NCBI GenBank assembly: GCA_949927415.1
Contig: CATLFB010000004.1
Coordinates: forward strand, 112,039-176,038
Reading direction: 5' to 3'
DNA length: 64,000 bases
Origin: an uncultured Candidatus Melainabacteria bacterium
GTDB lineage: Bacteria > Cyanobacteriota > Vampirovibrionia > Gastranaerophilales > Gastranaerophilaceae
Below are positions 15,468 to 24,947 of the stretch, piece by piece. The notes under the pieces were generated by a model that made no database searches, had not been told where the DNA came from, and saw only the letters and a program-made list of their open reading frames with translations. The position numbers and the translations under genes are program-made. Position 1 is the stretch's first letter. Every line of letters starts with the position of its first letter.

Positions 15468-18069
15468 TTCTTTGTCCTTTTTGAGTTTCACTTATTGAAG
15501 CCGGCGGTTTCATCTTTCCAAACATAAACTGCGACAACACTGTCACTGCAAGAAGAGCGGCGCCCGCAGGTGCAAAAATCCGCATCCATTTTCTTGTATT
15601 GTGAACTTGTTTTCCGTAATTTGAAACAACTTCATCCATAGCGGCACCCACAATATTAAACATTTCCTTATCGGTTGTGGATAAGGCTTCTACTGCCGTT
15701 TTAATATTTTTGCCTTCCAGATATTCGTATGTGCCGAGTTTTCTGTACATTTGGTTTCTGGATTCCATAAATTCGTTCAACAGAGATGTATTATTTCCGA
15801 AAGCTTTTTCTGTGTCAGGCGAAATTGCATCTGCGCAAGCCAAATCCATAACGCCTCTGAAGATTTGTCTGTCATAAGTCAGATTGACTTTTCCTTCTTC
15901 AACAGTTTTGTCGAAATATTTGTAGATTGTTTTTCCGTTTTGAAGCGCGATTTCACTCATATCATCCATATTCGGATGCGGGTTTCTGAGCGCAAAGAAT
16001 TTTGTCAGATAATCCGCAGTATGAGCCTTTAAGCCTGTCATTTTGGCTAATTCCACGACCTGTTCTTTTAATTCGCGCGGGAGCTGTGAAATTGATCGCA
16101 GATGTGCCATATCCCCGACAGCTACGCGTCTGTATGTATCAAGAGTATTAAGCATACGGAAGAATGCGCTTTTTACTCCGATTAATCTTTCTCTTGCCAT
16201 TGTTTTATACAAGTTCTTCAACGAGCCTTTTTCGCCGCGAATCGGGTTTCTGATATTATTTCTCGGACCGATAAAGTGGTCGAAAATCAATTCCATATCA
16301 CCGATTTGGTTATCAGGAAGCTTTTTAATCTCGATTTCAAAAGATGAAAGCATTTTATCAAGCTGTTTTTCTAATTTTGTCATTTCCTGAGGATTGCTGA
16401 ACAGACCGTCATCAATGTCGGTTTTCTTAACAAGGTTGTCAAGTTCTCCAATTTTTGAGATTAAATCCGTTGTAATTTTTGTATATGCGGTTTTGTCAGC
16501 CGCCGCATTATTCAGACTTGTATGCAGAAGATCTGCTGTCAAAAGTCTGTCGCCGCGTGTTTCTGAAAGCTGTTTTGGCGAAATATTCAAAGTTTTCACA
16601 AACGAAGTGACCGTGCCGTTCCAGAAATCAGCAAGCGTGGTTTCTGCGGCCTGACCGACTTTGTGCAGGATATAAGTGTCCAGTGCATTAATTTCAGCTT
16701 TAAGTTTGTTCATGGCATTTGTTACGACACGAACTTTAGTCTGATTTTGAGTGTCTAAAAGCGCGTAACGTTCTTGTGTCAAACCTTTATATATCGGATT
16801 CCCTTTTTCCGGTAAGGTCAATATGTTGATTATTTTCTTTTGAACTGCTTTAGTTATCGGATTTTCCGGATTTTGAGAATTGTACTCAAGCATTGCCTTA
16901 CGAATATCTTTCGTGAACATCTGGTATGTTTTTTCTACTTTTACAGGCGTAAGTTCATTTCCGAAAACGCCTTTTTCAAAATCAAAATATTTTCTGAGAT
17001 TTTGCGCATCCGGAATCAGAGCATCAACAATTTTTGTATCAATTCCTTTTGCAAGGAAGACTTTTTTCGTATCCGCAGATATTGCATTCAGGGCATTGTC
17101 GTTGACAATTGTTGAATCCGCGCCAAGCAAAGACTTCAAGTCACGATTCATAAACTTTCTTGTTATCGGGTCAAATCCCTTTGTCATTGCCTGCGATAAC
17201 TCTTCTATCAACTCATCCGTAAGCGGTTTGTTTTGATTTATTGAGATTATATTTTCTACAGTTTTTTGGATTTCGTTGTCCTTGAATGCTTTTTGAGAAT
17301 CGGACAATTTATTCAAAATATTGTCGTTGTTGTTGTTTCTGAGTGTTGAAAGCGGTTTTGCGAGCGGCTTTTCAAGCTGGTTGCAGATTAAAGCACTCAT
17401 AATCGGAGTTGCAAAGCCGGCTGTTAACATCCAGAGGGTATTATTTTGGGTTGCGATTTTCTTCATTTTTTCCTGAATGAATTCGCGGCGGTTCGGGATG
17501 TCTTTCGGAACGCCCATTCTGTTCCCGATTTTGTTTATTTCATCATCTGAATACAAATCCCATGGAAGGAATTGCGCATCCTGATAGAACGGTTTTTTGC
17601 GGCCGAAACTGTCTTCATACTGCTGTTGGACATTGAATCCGTGAATTAATCTGGCAGGAATCTGGATAGCGATTTTCGGCCAGAGTGCCATTGATGCAAA
17701 GAATGAGCCAAGGCCCACAAATTCCATTGTTTTGGTCAGCGGAGTTTGTCTTTTTGTCATCAAAAATCCTGCGATACCAAGCCCGCCGAGTTTCATGCCT
17801 AAATCGTTCAGTTTTCCAAGCTGGTGGTCGTTTGCCTCACCGTTTACACTGCCTTTTAAGGCCTTGATATCGTAAGCAAAACTTTTTGCCATATTTACTG
17901 GCGTATATAAAATATTATCTTTAACAAGCCTTCCCTGACCTTCCAGAGGTCTTATAAAAGCTTTATTTGCAAGTTCATGATGAATATCAAAATCCGGAGC
18001 CTCTTTTTTAGGTTTAGAAGTATGCGTATTTTGTGTATGTACGAAGTTTTGGATTAGATTTGTCTTCAT
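15460..18069 (-). CDS. Large hypothetical membrane protein
   Basis: An 869-residue protein of no recognised family. Hydrophobic segments occur near residues 88-135, 213-235 and 833-855 (IFAPAGAALLAVTVLSQFMFG); between them is a long, charged, largely helical region rich in Asn, Lys and Leu. The stretch QFLPWDLYSDDEINKIGNRMG followed by a membrane segment resembles the EFPRWDLLY...KKLGLG region of the 342-residue protein encoded just upstream, so the two are probably paralogous. Only 1 nt separates them, and its end overlaps the GH13 start. Confidence 0.7.
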   Translation of the reverse strand: MKTNLIQNFVHTQNTHTSKPKKEAPDFDIHHELANKAFIRPLEGQGRLVKDNILYTPVNMAKSFAYDIKALKGSVNGEANDHQLGKLNDLGMKLGGLGIAGFLMTKRQTPLTKTMEFVGLGSFFASMALWPKIAIQIPARLIHGFNVQQQYEDSFGRKKPFYQDAQFLPWDLYSDDEINKIGNRMGVPKDIPNRREFIQEKMKKIATQNNTLWMLTAGFATPIMSALICNQLEKPLAKPLSTLRNNNNDNILNKLSDSQKAFKDNEIQKTVENIISINQNKPLTDELIEELSQAMTKGFDPITRKFMNRDLKSLLGADSTIVNDNALNAISADTKKVFLAKGIDTKIVDALIPDAQNLRKYFDFEKGVFGNELTPVKVEKTYQMFTKDIRKAMLEYNSQNPENPITKAVQKKIINILTLPEKGNPIYKGLTQERYALLDTQNQTKVRVVTNAMNKLKAEINALDTYILHKVGQAAETTLADFWNGTVTSFVKTLNISPKQLSETRGDRLLTADLLHTSLNNAAADKTAYTKITTDLISKIGELDNLVKKTDIDDGLFSNPQEMTKLEKQLDKMLSSFEIEIKKLPDNQIGDMELIFDHFIGPRNNIRNPIRGEKGSLKNLYKTMARERLIGVKSAFFRMLNTLDTYRRVAVGDMAHLRSISQLPRELKEQVVELAKMTGLKAHTADYLTKFFALRNPHPNMDDMSEIALQNGKTIYKYFDKTVEEGKVNLTYDRQIFRGVMDLACADAISPDTEKAFGNNTSLLNEFMESRNQMYRKLGTYEYLEGKNIKTAVEALSTTDKEMFNIVGAAMDEVVSNYGKQVHNTRKWMRIFAPAGAALLAVTVLSQFMFGKMKPPASISETQKGQRNA

Positions 18070-18070
18070 T

Positions 18071-19099
18071 TTAGTTCACCACGTACTTTCTTTCTTTCTC
18101 AATGATATCCGCGCTATCCAGTTTAGACGGCTTTTGAGAACTTGACATTACATTCAACACTCCAAGGGCAGATGCCGCCAGGGATGTGAATATCATAGCT
18201 TTTCCGGTATATTTTCCAACTTTTGAACCGTCGCCGAAATACAACGAACTCAAGCTTCTCTCAAAGCATTTTCCGAAAGTAGACAATGATTCTTTGAACT
18301 CTTTTCCCTTCCAGAACTTGAGAGTTGCAACATTAAAATACTCTTCCCATGGTTTTTGGAAGGCAAGCGCAACGCCCGTTGCGGCCCAGAGATATGAAGA
18401 TATATTTTGTGCAAGTTTAGATTTTACAACGATTTCTTTGATCCGCGGTTTTGCTTCCTGGTCGGAATCCTTCAGATTTGAACCCAGTCCGAGTTTTTTG
18501 CAAACCTTGTCATAGTATGCATTACGCGGTTTCCCGCTGCCGGATTGCATATAAAGCAAATCCCAGCGCGGGAATTCGACACTTTCAAATACTTTGTGAT
18601 ATTCAATGCTCGTAATATCCGTGTCGTAAATATCATCAGGTAGTTCATAGTTAACTTTTGCGTATGGAACTTCTGTATCAACGCCGGTCAATAGTTTGAT
18701 TGGTGTTGTAATCAGAGGTTTTGACATGCTTTTAGCAAGTCCGTAGAACAAAACACCCAAAGCCATGTGTTTGCCGATTGGGCCGGCTTTTTGTTTTGAG
18801 AAGGCGTCAAAATGTTTGTTTGCAGAGTTAAATACCGCCATCAAAACGCCGCTTCCGATTAAATACGGAACCTGCCCCATTGTGAGAAATTCATAAAAGT
18901 TTGCGTTGCGGTTGCCGCTCAAGCCTTTTGCAGGATAAAGCGTGATGGCATTTGTAAATTTGTCCATGCCAATGCGAAAACGTGTTGAAAAATTATTCGG
19001 TAATAATGTGTCATGATTATACTTTTTTTCGTTTTCCGCGGGCTGTTCCGCAGAAAAAACAGGACTATGATTTAGATTGCTTCTTACCGGTAAAATCAT
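18071..19099 (-). CDS. Hypothetical membrane protein, paralogue-like to the 869-residue neighbour
   Basis: A 342-residue protein, first in the operon. Hydrophobic segments near residues 70-90, 108-122, 232-246 and 298-318. It shares with its neighbour the motif PRWDLLY, a spacing of about 25 residues to a KKLGLG stretch, and a following WAATGVALAFQKPWEE membrane region. No family is recognised. Its tight coupling to a GH13 enzyme suggests a role in envelope or storage-glucan metabolism, but this is only inference. Confidence 0.65.
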   Translation of the reverse strand: MILPVRSNLNHSPVFSAEQPAENEKKYNHDTLLPNNFSTRFRIGMDKFTNAITLYPAKGLSGNRNANFYEFLTMGQVPYLIGSGVLMAVFNSANKHFDAFSKQKAGPIGKHMALGVLFYGLAKSMSKPLITTPIKLLTGVDTEVPYAKVNYELPDDIYDTDITSIEYHKVFESVEFPRWDLLYMQSGSGKPRNAYYDKVCKKLGLGSNLKDSDQEAKPRIKEIVVKSKLAQNISSYLWAATGVALAFQKPWEEYFNVATLKFWKGKEFKESLSTFGKCFERSLSSLYFGDGSKVGKYTGKAMIFTSLAASALGVLNVMSSSQKPSKLDSADIIEKERKYVVN

Positions 19100-19192
19100 T
19101 ATTACTCCAAAATCTGATGATGGTATATTAATATTCCTGAAAGAAATATTTTGTTAGTTTTATTTACAGAGTTTACATTTTTTTACAAAAAT

Positions 19193-20038
19193 TTATCCGT
19201 AAAATTTAAAGAAAACGAACGCGCCGGCGCCTGCAATAATGCAGTACCACCCAAAGATTGCAAGCGAGAATTTTGAGATAAATTTCATAAAATATTTTAT
19301 GCACAAATACCCGACAACTCCTGATACTATTGTACCTGCAATTATTGCTGTCCAATTATAGGTTAAGGCTTCATGGATATCGATTTTCACAAGCGGATAA
19401 ACCATGGACGCTCCGAGAATAATCGGAATGCTCAGCAGAAAAGAAAACCTTGCTGCAGTTACTCTATCCAAACCGAAAAACAGACCCGTTGCAATTGTCC
19501 AGCCGGAGCGGGAAAAGCCCGGCAGGGCGGCTAAACCTTGCGCAAGCCCCATTAAAATTGATGTTTTCAAATCAACATTTTCTTTTTTTGCCTTGAAATT
19601 TTTTGACATGTATTCGCTTGCCAGAAGAACAAAACCTGTCACAAAAAGAAGGATTCCGACAAGTGATGGTGAATAAACAAGTTTTTCAGCGATTTCTTTT
19701 ATCGGAAGCGCCAGAAGCACAGTAACAACCGTGCCGGCCGCAATAAAAAGTCCGAGTTTGGCATTTTTATCTGACCACTCTTTGGTTTTGAGGGCATGCC
19801 AGAGGGCTTTCAGGATTTCTGCGATATCTTTTCTGAAAAATATTAATACGGCAACTAAAGTTCCAAGGTGAACCATTATATCAAAGAAGACTTCTTCATT
19901 TGATTGCTGAACGATTTCAATGCCTTTGAAAACCTTATAGAAATTAGATGTAAATACAAGGTGTGCCGAACTTGATATCGGAAGAAATTCGCTCAAACCT
20001 TGCACTATCCCCATTAAAATTGCCTGTATTAAATTCAT
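19193..20038 (-). CDS. uppP: Undecaprenyl-diphosphatase
   Basis: A 281-residue membrane protein that dephosphorylates C55-PP to recycle the lipid carrier for peptidoglycan and LPS. The family motifs GIVQGLSEFLPISSSAHLV (N-terminus) and GLAALPGFSRSGWTI (near residue 170) are intact, with seven to eight hydrophobic helices. It probably shares a transcript with the QueD-like gene, which ends 4 bp before its ATG. Confidence 0.95.
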   Translation of the reverse strand: MNLIQAILMGIVQGLSEFLPISSSAHLVFTSNFYKVFKGIEIVQQSNEEVFFDIMVHLGTLVAVLIFFRKDIAEILKALWHALKTKEWSDKNAKLGLFIAAGTVVTVLLALPIKEIAEKLVYSPSLVGILLFVTGFVLLASEYMSKNFKAKKENVDLKTSILMGLAQGLAALPGFSRSGWTIATGLFFGLDRVTAARFSFLLSIPIILGASMVYPLVKIDIHEALTYNWTAIIAGTIVSGVVGYLCIKYFMKFISKFSLAIFGWYCIIAGAGAFVFFKFYG

Positions 20039-20042
20039 TTAA

Positions 20043-20408
20043 TTACAACTCCTCTTCATAATAACTTGCGCATGATGTTTGGGTTTCCCAAACTGAAACC
20101 TTGCTCAACTGCACAACACGTTCTTTCAATTTTGAATATATAAATGCCGCAATCATTTCAGAAGACGGGCTTTCATTTTTGAAATCCGGAAGTTCGTTGA
20201 TATCTTTATGGTCGAGCAAATCAAGAACAGCATTTAACTCACGTTTCAAGACTTTGTAATCAATAAGGATGTTGCTTTTGTCGAGAGTTTCGCCTTTGAC
20301 AAAAACTTCAACCATCCAGTTGTGTCCATGCTGGTTTTCGCACTCGCCGTCATAGTTTAGAAGATGGTGCGCCGCTGAAAAAAATGCCTGTGTTTTTATT
20401 TCGTACAT
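20043..20408 (-). CDS. queD: 6-carboxy-5,6,7,8-tetrahydropterin synthase-like protein
   Basis: A 121-residue T-fold protein. Zinc-binding His residues are in FSAAHHLLNYDGECENQHGHNW, the catalytic Cys is in that same stretch (GECENQHGH), and Asp/His DHKDIN and Glu (VSVWET) follow. It would make the queuosine precursor from dihydroneopterin triphosphate; a pterin synthase role is an alternative. ATG 20408 has an AGGAG site; a longer start six codons upstream lacks one. No other queuosine genes are nearby. Confidence 0.85.
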   Translation of the reverse strand: MYEIKTQAFFSAAHHLLNYDGECENQHGHNWMVEVFVKGETLDKSNILIDYKVLKRELNAVLDLLDHKDINELPDFKNESPSSEMIAAFIYSKLKERVVQLSKVSVWETQTSCASYYEEEL

Positions 20409-20483
20409 ATTATCTCCTCTCCGCATTGCGGTTTTTCATTAAAATTTTAGACCTGTCAAAGCTTCAGCTCACAAAATCCGAAG

Positions 20484-20987
20484 TTACTTCAAATTTCTTA
20501 CAATCAATTCACAAAACTCTCTGACTGCACCGCGGCCGCCGTTTTTTGAAGAGATGAAGTTTGCGATTTTTTTAACTTCATCCACAGCATCCTCAGGACA
20601 CCCCGAAAGTCCGGCTTTTTCCAAAATACATACATCCGGCAGGTCATCGCCCATATATGCAACATTTTCCATTGTAAGATTGTATTTTTTGAGAATTTCA
20701 TTCAAAGTTTCGAGTTTATTTTTTGAACCCTGATGAATTTCTTTAAACTTCAAATTTTCCGCCCTGTGCTGAACAGTTCCGTTGTTTCGTGCAGTAATAA
20801 TCGCCGTGATAATTCCTGCATTATTAAGCATTGTAATTCCCTGACCGTCTTTTGCGTTGAAAGTTTTGTATTCTACGCCGTTTTCATCATAAGTAATGCT
20901 TCCGTCAGTCATTACGCCGTCAACATCAAATGCGCAAAGTTTAATTTTTGACGCTCTCAATTCCAAATCATTCATCTTATTAAGCAA
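20484..20987 (-). CDS. kdsC: 3-deoxy-D-manno-octulosonate 8-phosphate phosphatase
   Basis: A 167-residue HAD-family phosphatase releasing Kdo for the LPS core. HAD motif I is FDVDGVMTDG, motif II is ITARN, and the late MGDDLPDVCILEKAGLSGCPEDA matches KdsC closely, including the YDENGVEYKTFNAKDGQGI stretch. The product is made in the cytoplasm. It overlaps the end of kdsD by 8 bp, and the pair forms one operon. Confidence 0.93.
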   Translation of the reverse strand: MLNKMNDLELRASKIKLCAFDVDGVMTDGSITYDENGVEYKTFNAKDGQGITMLNNAGIITAIITARNNGTVQHRAENLKFKEIHQGSKNKLETLNEILKKYNLTMENVAYMGDDLPDVCILEKAGLSGCPEDAVDEVKKIANFISSKNGGRGAVREFCELIVRNLK

Positions 20988-21969
20988 CTCCGGCTTTCAA
21001 CAGGTCATGAATATGAACAACCCCGACCGGACGGTTATTTTCATCAACGACAGCCAACGCCGTGATAGAATATTTTTCCATCAAGTTCAGTGCACTTGCA
21101 CCGTAAGAATCCGGTGAAATTCTTTTCGGATTTTGCGTCATAACATCTTTTATCAAAATATTTGAAGTATCGGAATGTTTTAACAATGTTCTTCTGATAT
21201 CGCCGTCAGTAAGAACACCTGCCAGAACGTCATTTTCATCAAGAATCATTGCCATGCCGAGTTTGTATTCAGTGATAAGTTCGATTACATCGGTAAACTT
21301 GTCGTTTTCATGCGCAATCGGCAATTTTTCTCTTTCTGATAGCATCAAGTCTGAAACTTTGTATAAGAAACCTTTTCCAAGCGCTCCTGACGGGTGGAAG
21401 ACAAGGAAATCTTCTTCGGAAAAACCGCGTTTTTCAAGAAGGCAGACAGCCAGAGCATCGCCCATCGCAAGGGTTGCGGTTGTACTTGCAGTCGGCGCTT
21501 TGTTAAGCGGGCAGGCTTCTCTTTCAACAGAAATATCAAGAGTCACATCGCTTGCATGAGAAAGCGTTGAATTCATTTTGCCGGTCATGCCAATCATTGT
21601 GACGCCGAAACGTTTGATTAGAGGCAAAAGATTCAAAAGTTCCTGAGTTTCGCCGCTGTTTGAAATCGCGATAATCACGTCATTTCTTGTAATAATTCCT
21701 GAATCGCCATGGGTGCTTTCTGCCGGATGAAGAAAGTATGCAGGCGTTCCGGTTGAAGACAGCGTTGCTGCGATTTTGCGTCCGATAAGACCGGATTTTC
21801 CCATGCCGGTCACGATTACGCGGCCCTTGCAGTTGTAAAGGAATTCGACAGCTTTATCAAACTCTTCTCCGATAGAATCTTTCAATCTTAAAATAGAATT
21901 TGCTTCTATTGTCAAAACTTCTTTTGCCAAATCATTTATATTTCTTGTTTTTGTCATTGTAATACCCAT
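20980..21969 (-). CDS. kdsD: D-arabinose 5-phosphate isomerase
   Basis: A 329-residue protein: an N-terminal SIS sugar-isomerase domain (VTGMGKSGLIGRKIAATLSSTGTPAYFLHPAESTHGDSG) and two CBS domains at the C-terminus. It converts ribulose 5-phosphate to arabinose 5-phosphate, the first committed step to Kdo. The start ATG at 21969 follows AGGAAGG by 5 nt; a GTG two codons earlier is possible. It is paired with kdsC, which supports the Kdo role over the KpsF/GutQ paralogues. Confidence 0.93.
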   Translation of the reverse strand: MGITMTKTRNINDLAKEVLTIEANSILRLKDSIGEEFDKAVEFLYNCKGRVIVTGMGKSGLIGRKIAATLSSTGTPAYFLHPAESTHGDSGIITRNDVIIAISNSGETQELLNLLPLIKRFGVTMIGMTGKMNSTLSHASDVTLDISVEREACPLNKAPTASTTATLAMGDALAVCLLEKRGFSEEDFLVFHPSGALGKGFLYKVSDLMLSEREKLPIAHENDKFTDVIELITEYKLGMAMILDENDVLAGVLTDGDIRRTLLKHSDTSNILIKDVMTQNPKRISPDSYGASALNLMEKYSITALAVVDENNRPVGVVHIHDLLKAGVA

Positions 21970-22077
21970 ACACACCTTCCTAACTAATTTTAATTCAAGT
22001 ATACAATAAAATCATACAAAAGTACTAAAATCAAACAAAATGTTAAAATATTTTCACTTTTTGCCGTCAGAGAAACT

Positions 22078-22356
22078 ATGAGAAATCAAGATGCAAAAAA
22101 CTTAATCCATCCGGCAGCCGAAAATCCTATTCAAGCGGCAAAAGAGATTGAAAAGGTTTTAAAAAAATCCGCAATTGAAAAAACTGAACTGGATTTGACT
22201 GGAATGAATATCCTTGATGCTGTTAAGGTTCTTGTATTGACTTCTTCATATTTGTACAAAAAATCCCCGGAAGAAAAACTGAAATTCAGGTTTGTTTCGC
22301 CTGACATAAAAAATATTCTCTCAGGTTTTTCTCTGAATAATTTAGAAATGGTTTAA
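22078..22356 (+). CDS. Small STAS-like protein, function unknown
   Basis: A 92-residue product. The pattern of ELDLTGMNILDAVKVLVLTSSYLY ... KLKFRFVSPDIKNILSGFSLNNLEMV resembles the alternating strand-helix order of STAS (anti-anti-sigma) domains, but the phosphorylated Ser of active antagonists is replaced (LDAVK). It could be a non-phosphorylatable signalling or scaffold protein. The likeness is weak and stays an inference. Confidence 0.5.
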   Translation: MRNQDAKNLIHPAAENPIQAAKEIEKVLKKSAIEKTELDLTGMNILDAVKVLVLTSSYLYKKSPEEKLKFRFVSPDIKNILSGFSLNNLEMV

Positions 22357-22465
22357 ATCTTAAATCCGCGCCTCTTATAATGTATTTATTAATTGTATAA
22401 ACTTTGCATTAGGATATGTTTGTTGTAGGATATTTGTGTATATTAATATTCAATGGAGGTATTAA

Positions 22466-23791
22466 ATGGAATTCTTACACAGTATCGTGCAGGCGCATAA
22501 TGTTGCGATTTCTGCCGGTATTTTGCTTGTTGCTTATGTGTTTATTGCACTGGAAAAAATTCCGAAAGTTACAATTGCACTTTTAGGCGCGGCTATTACA
22601 ATTATGCTAGGGCTTGTAAGCCAGACTAAGGCTTTAGACGGCGGACTTGACCCTCATTATTTTATCAATTTCGTTGACTTCAACGTAATTTTCCTTCTAG
22701 TTTCGATGATGATTATCGTAAGCATCGCAACAAGAAGCGGTATGTTCAACTGGGTTGCCAACGAACTTCTCAAACTCACGAAAGGAAGACCTGTCGGAAT
22801 TCTTTTTGCACTGGGTCTGTTCACGGCAATCGCATCAGCATTTTTGGATAACGTTACAACAGTTATACTGATTATGCCGGTAACTTTCTTTATCGCAAAA
22901 AAATTGGACATAAACCCGATTCCGTTCCTTTTGACGGAAATCTTCGCATCAAACATCGGCGGCACCGCAACACTCATCGGAGATCCTCCGAACATTATTA
23001 TCGGAAGTGCTGCAGGATTGTCATTTATGGATTTCGTTATTGAATTGACTCCGATTATCACAGTGATTCTGGCAGTTGTTTTGTGTGTGTTGTTCCTGTT
23101 CTTCAAAAAAGACCTTCACACAACACCTGAAAAAATGGCTGCTGTTGCAAATCTTGACAACTCAAAAACAATTACAGACTTTCCATTGATGATTAGAAGC
23201 GCGATTGTTCTCGGGCTTGTAATACTCGGATTTGTACTGCATGATGTCACTCACATTGAAACTTGCGTAACAGCAATGCTTGGCGCGAGCTTTTTGCTTC
23301 TGTTTGAAAAGCCGAAAGATATTCTTTGCGATGTTGAATGGAACACTATTTTCTTCTTTATCGGCCTGTTTATCATTATTGGCGGCGTTGAAGCATCAGG
23401 CGGTATTGCATTGATGGCAAAATGGATTCTAAATGTCACAGACGGCTCTCAAAACGCGGCGGCTATGCTGATTTTGTGGGCTTCAGGATTTATTTCGGGA
23501 ATTATCGACAATATTCCATATACTGCGACTATGACACCAATGCTTTTGGAAATCAGAAATGTTATGGGGGCTGATTACACACTTCCTTTGTGGTGGTGCT
23601 TGTCACTCGGTGCTTGCCTTGGAGGAAACATGACTATCATTGGTGCTGCCGCTAACGTTATCGTATCTGAAACTTCGGCTCATCATGGACACCCGATTCA
23701 GTTTATGAGATTTTTGAAATACGGTGTTTTCATCATGATTATTTCACTGGCATTAAGCTCTGTTTATATCTGGTTCAGATTTTTACACTAA
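22466..23791 (+). CDS. ArsB/NhaD-family ion transporter
   Basis: A 441-residue integral membrane protein with about 11 helices. Repeated motifs typical of the ion-transporter superfamily are present: AFLDNVTTVILIMPV with SNIGGTATLIGDPPNIIIGSAAG in the first half, and ISGIIDNIPYTATMTPM with LGACLGGNMTIIGAAANVIV in the second. Members exchange Na+ for H+ or export arsenite; no arsenic regulator is nearby, so a Na+/H+ role is more likely. GGAGG lies 7 nt upstream of the ATG. It ends at a strong hairpin. Confidence 0.88.
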   Translation: MEFLHSIVQAHNVAISAGILLVAYVFIALEKIPKVTIALLGAAITIMLGLVSQTKALDGGLDPHYFINFVDFNVIFLLVSMMIIVSIATRSGMFNWVANELLKLTKGRPVGILFALGLFTAIASAFLDNVTTVILIMPVTFFIAKKLDINPIPFLLTEIFASNIGGTATLIGDPPNIIIGSAAGLSFMDFVIELTPIITVILAVVLCVLFLFFKKDLHTTPEKMAAVANLDNSKTITDFPLMIRSAIVLGLVILGFVLHDVTHIETCVTAMLGASFLLLFEKPKDILCDVEWNTIFFFIGLFIIIGGVEASGGIALMAKWILNVTDGSQNAAAMLILWASGFISGIIDNIPYTATMTPMLLEIRNVMGADYTLPLWWCLSLGACLGGNMTIIGAAANVIVSETSAHHGHPIQFMRFLKYGVFIMIISLALSSVYIWFRFLH

Positions 23792-23818
23792 TTGACATAG
23801 ATATAAGACGGATGTCCG

Positions 23819-23872
23819 AAAAGTTCCCGCAGGGTATTATCTCAGAAGAGATAACACAAGCGGGGACTTTTT
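23819..23872 (+). terminator. Compound hairpin terminator abutting the next start codon
   Basis: Outer stem AAAAGTTCCCGC (23819-23830) with GCGGGGACTTTT (23860-23871), one wobble pair; inner stem TTATCTC/GAGATAA (23837-23854). The T run ends one base before the ATG of the dehydrogenase at 23874. The only Shine-Dalgarno-like bases for that gene (GGGG, 23862-23865) lie inside the stem. Confidence 0.75.
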
Positions 23873-23873
23873 T

Positions 23874-24887
23874 ATGAAGAAAATAATATTTTTTGATGCG
23901 GCAGATTACGAAATTGATTATTTGAAAAATGCTTGCGAAGGACATTTTGATTATGAATTTGTTTCAGATACGCTGAATGATTTGTTTAGTCCGTCTGAAT
24001 CAGAAAAACAGGCTGAAATAATTTCCTGCTTTACAACATCAAGAATTTCAAGAGAATTAATCGAAAAATTTCCGAATCTGAAACTGATTGCGCTTCGCTC
24101 AGTGGGTTTCAATCATATAGATATTGAATACTGCAAAGAACGCGGGATTTACGTTGAAAACACCCCGAATTACGGGAATATGACGGTTGCGGAATTCGCA
24201 TTTGCACTTCTGTTAAATGTAACCAGAAAAATCACGCCGGCATATAATGATTTAAAAAATTCCATAATTGACACAGACCACACAATAGGTATTGAACTTT
24301 TCTCAAAAACCATCGGGATTGTAGGTTTGGGCGCAATCGGGACTGAAATGGCAAGGCTTTCTCATGGATTCGGGTTGAATATTCTCGGGCTTGATTTGCG
24401 TGAAAAAGATGAACTGAAAGAAAAATACAATGTTCAGTATGTTGATTTTGAAACGCTTTTGAGAAATTCCGATTTTATATCGCTTCACACACCGCTTACA
24501 AAAGACAATTATCACATGTTTAATAATGCGGCTTTTGAGAAAATGAAAAACTGCGCGGTTCTGATAAATACAGCCCGCGGAGAATTAATCGACACTCAGG
24601 CGCTTTATAATGCGCTCACAGAGAAAAAAATCTCGGGCGCGGGGCTTGATGTTCTGGAAAGCGAAGAAACTTTGACAAATCCGGACTATCTGGTTGATAT
24701 CGGAAGAATGAACGTGCAATCTTTACAAAAAACAATTTTGAACAACAGTCTTATGAAACTCGAAAACGTAATTGTGACACCCCATATTGCGTATGATTCA
24801 AAAGAGGCGATTGAAAGGATTCTTTCAACTACCATCAGCAATATCCTTGCCTTTAATAACGGGCAGATTCAAAACAATGTATACTAA
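23874..24887 (+). CDS. D-isomer-specific 2-hydroxyacid dehydrogenase
   Basis: A 337-residue NAD(H)-dependent enzyme of the D-lactate dehydrogenase type. The N-terminal catalytic-domain motif LKLIALRSVGFNHID, the Rossmann loop TIGIVGLGAIGTEMARL, the catalytic Arg in INTARGELID and the His in VIVTPHIAYDSKEA are all visible. It probably reduces pyruvate or a related 2-ketoacid to recycle NADH in fermentation. Its ribosome site is buried in the preceding hairpin, so translation may depend on that structure. Confidence 0.88.
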   Translation: MKKIIFFDAADYEIDYLKNACEGHFDYEFVSDTLNDLFSPSESEKQAEIISCFTTSRISRELIEKFPNLKLIALRSVGFNHIDIEYCKERGIYVENTPNYGNMTVAEFAFALLLNVTRKITPAYNDLKNSIIDTDHTIGIELFSKTIGIVGLGAIGTEMARLSHGFGLNILGLDLREKDELKEKYNVQYVDFETLLRNSDFISLHTPLTKDNYHMFNNAAFEKMKNCAVLINTARGELIDTQALYNALTEKKISGAGLDVLESEETLTNPDYLVDIGRMNVQSLQKTILNNSLMKLENVIVTPHIAYDSKEAIERILSTTISNILAFNNGQIQNNVY

Positions 24888-24947
24888 TGTAAAATTTATT
24901 AAAGTTTTGAGATTCCTATGCCGTAATCGGGTATAGGAAGGATAGGT

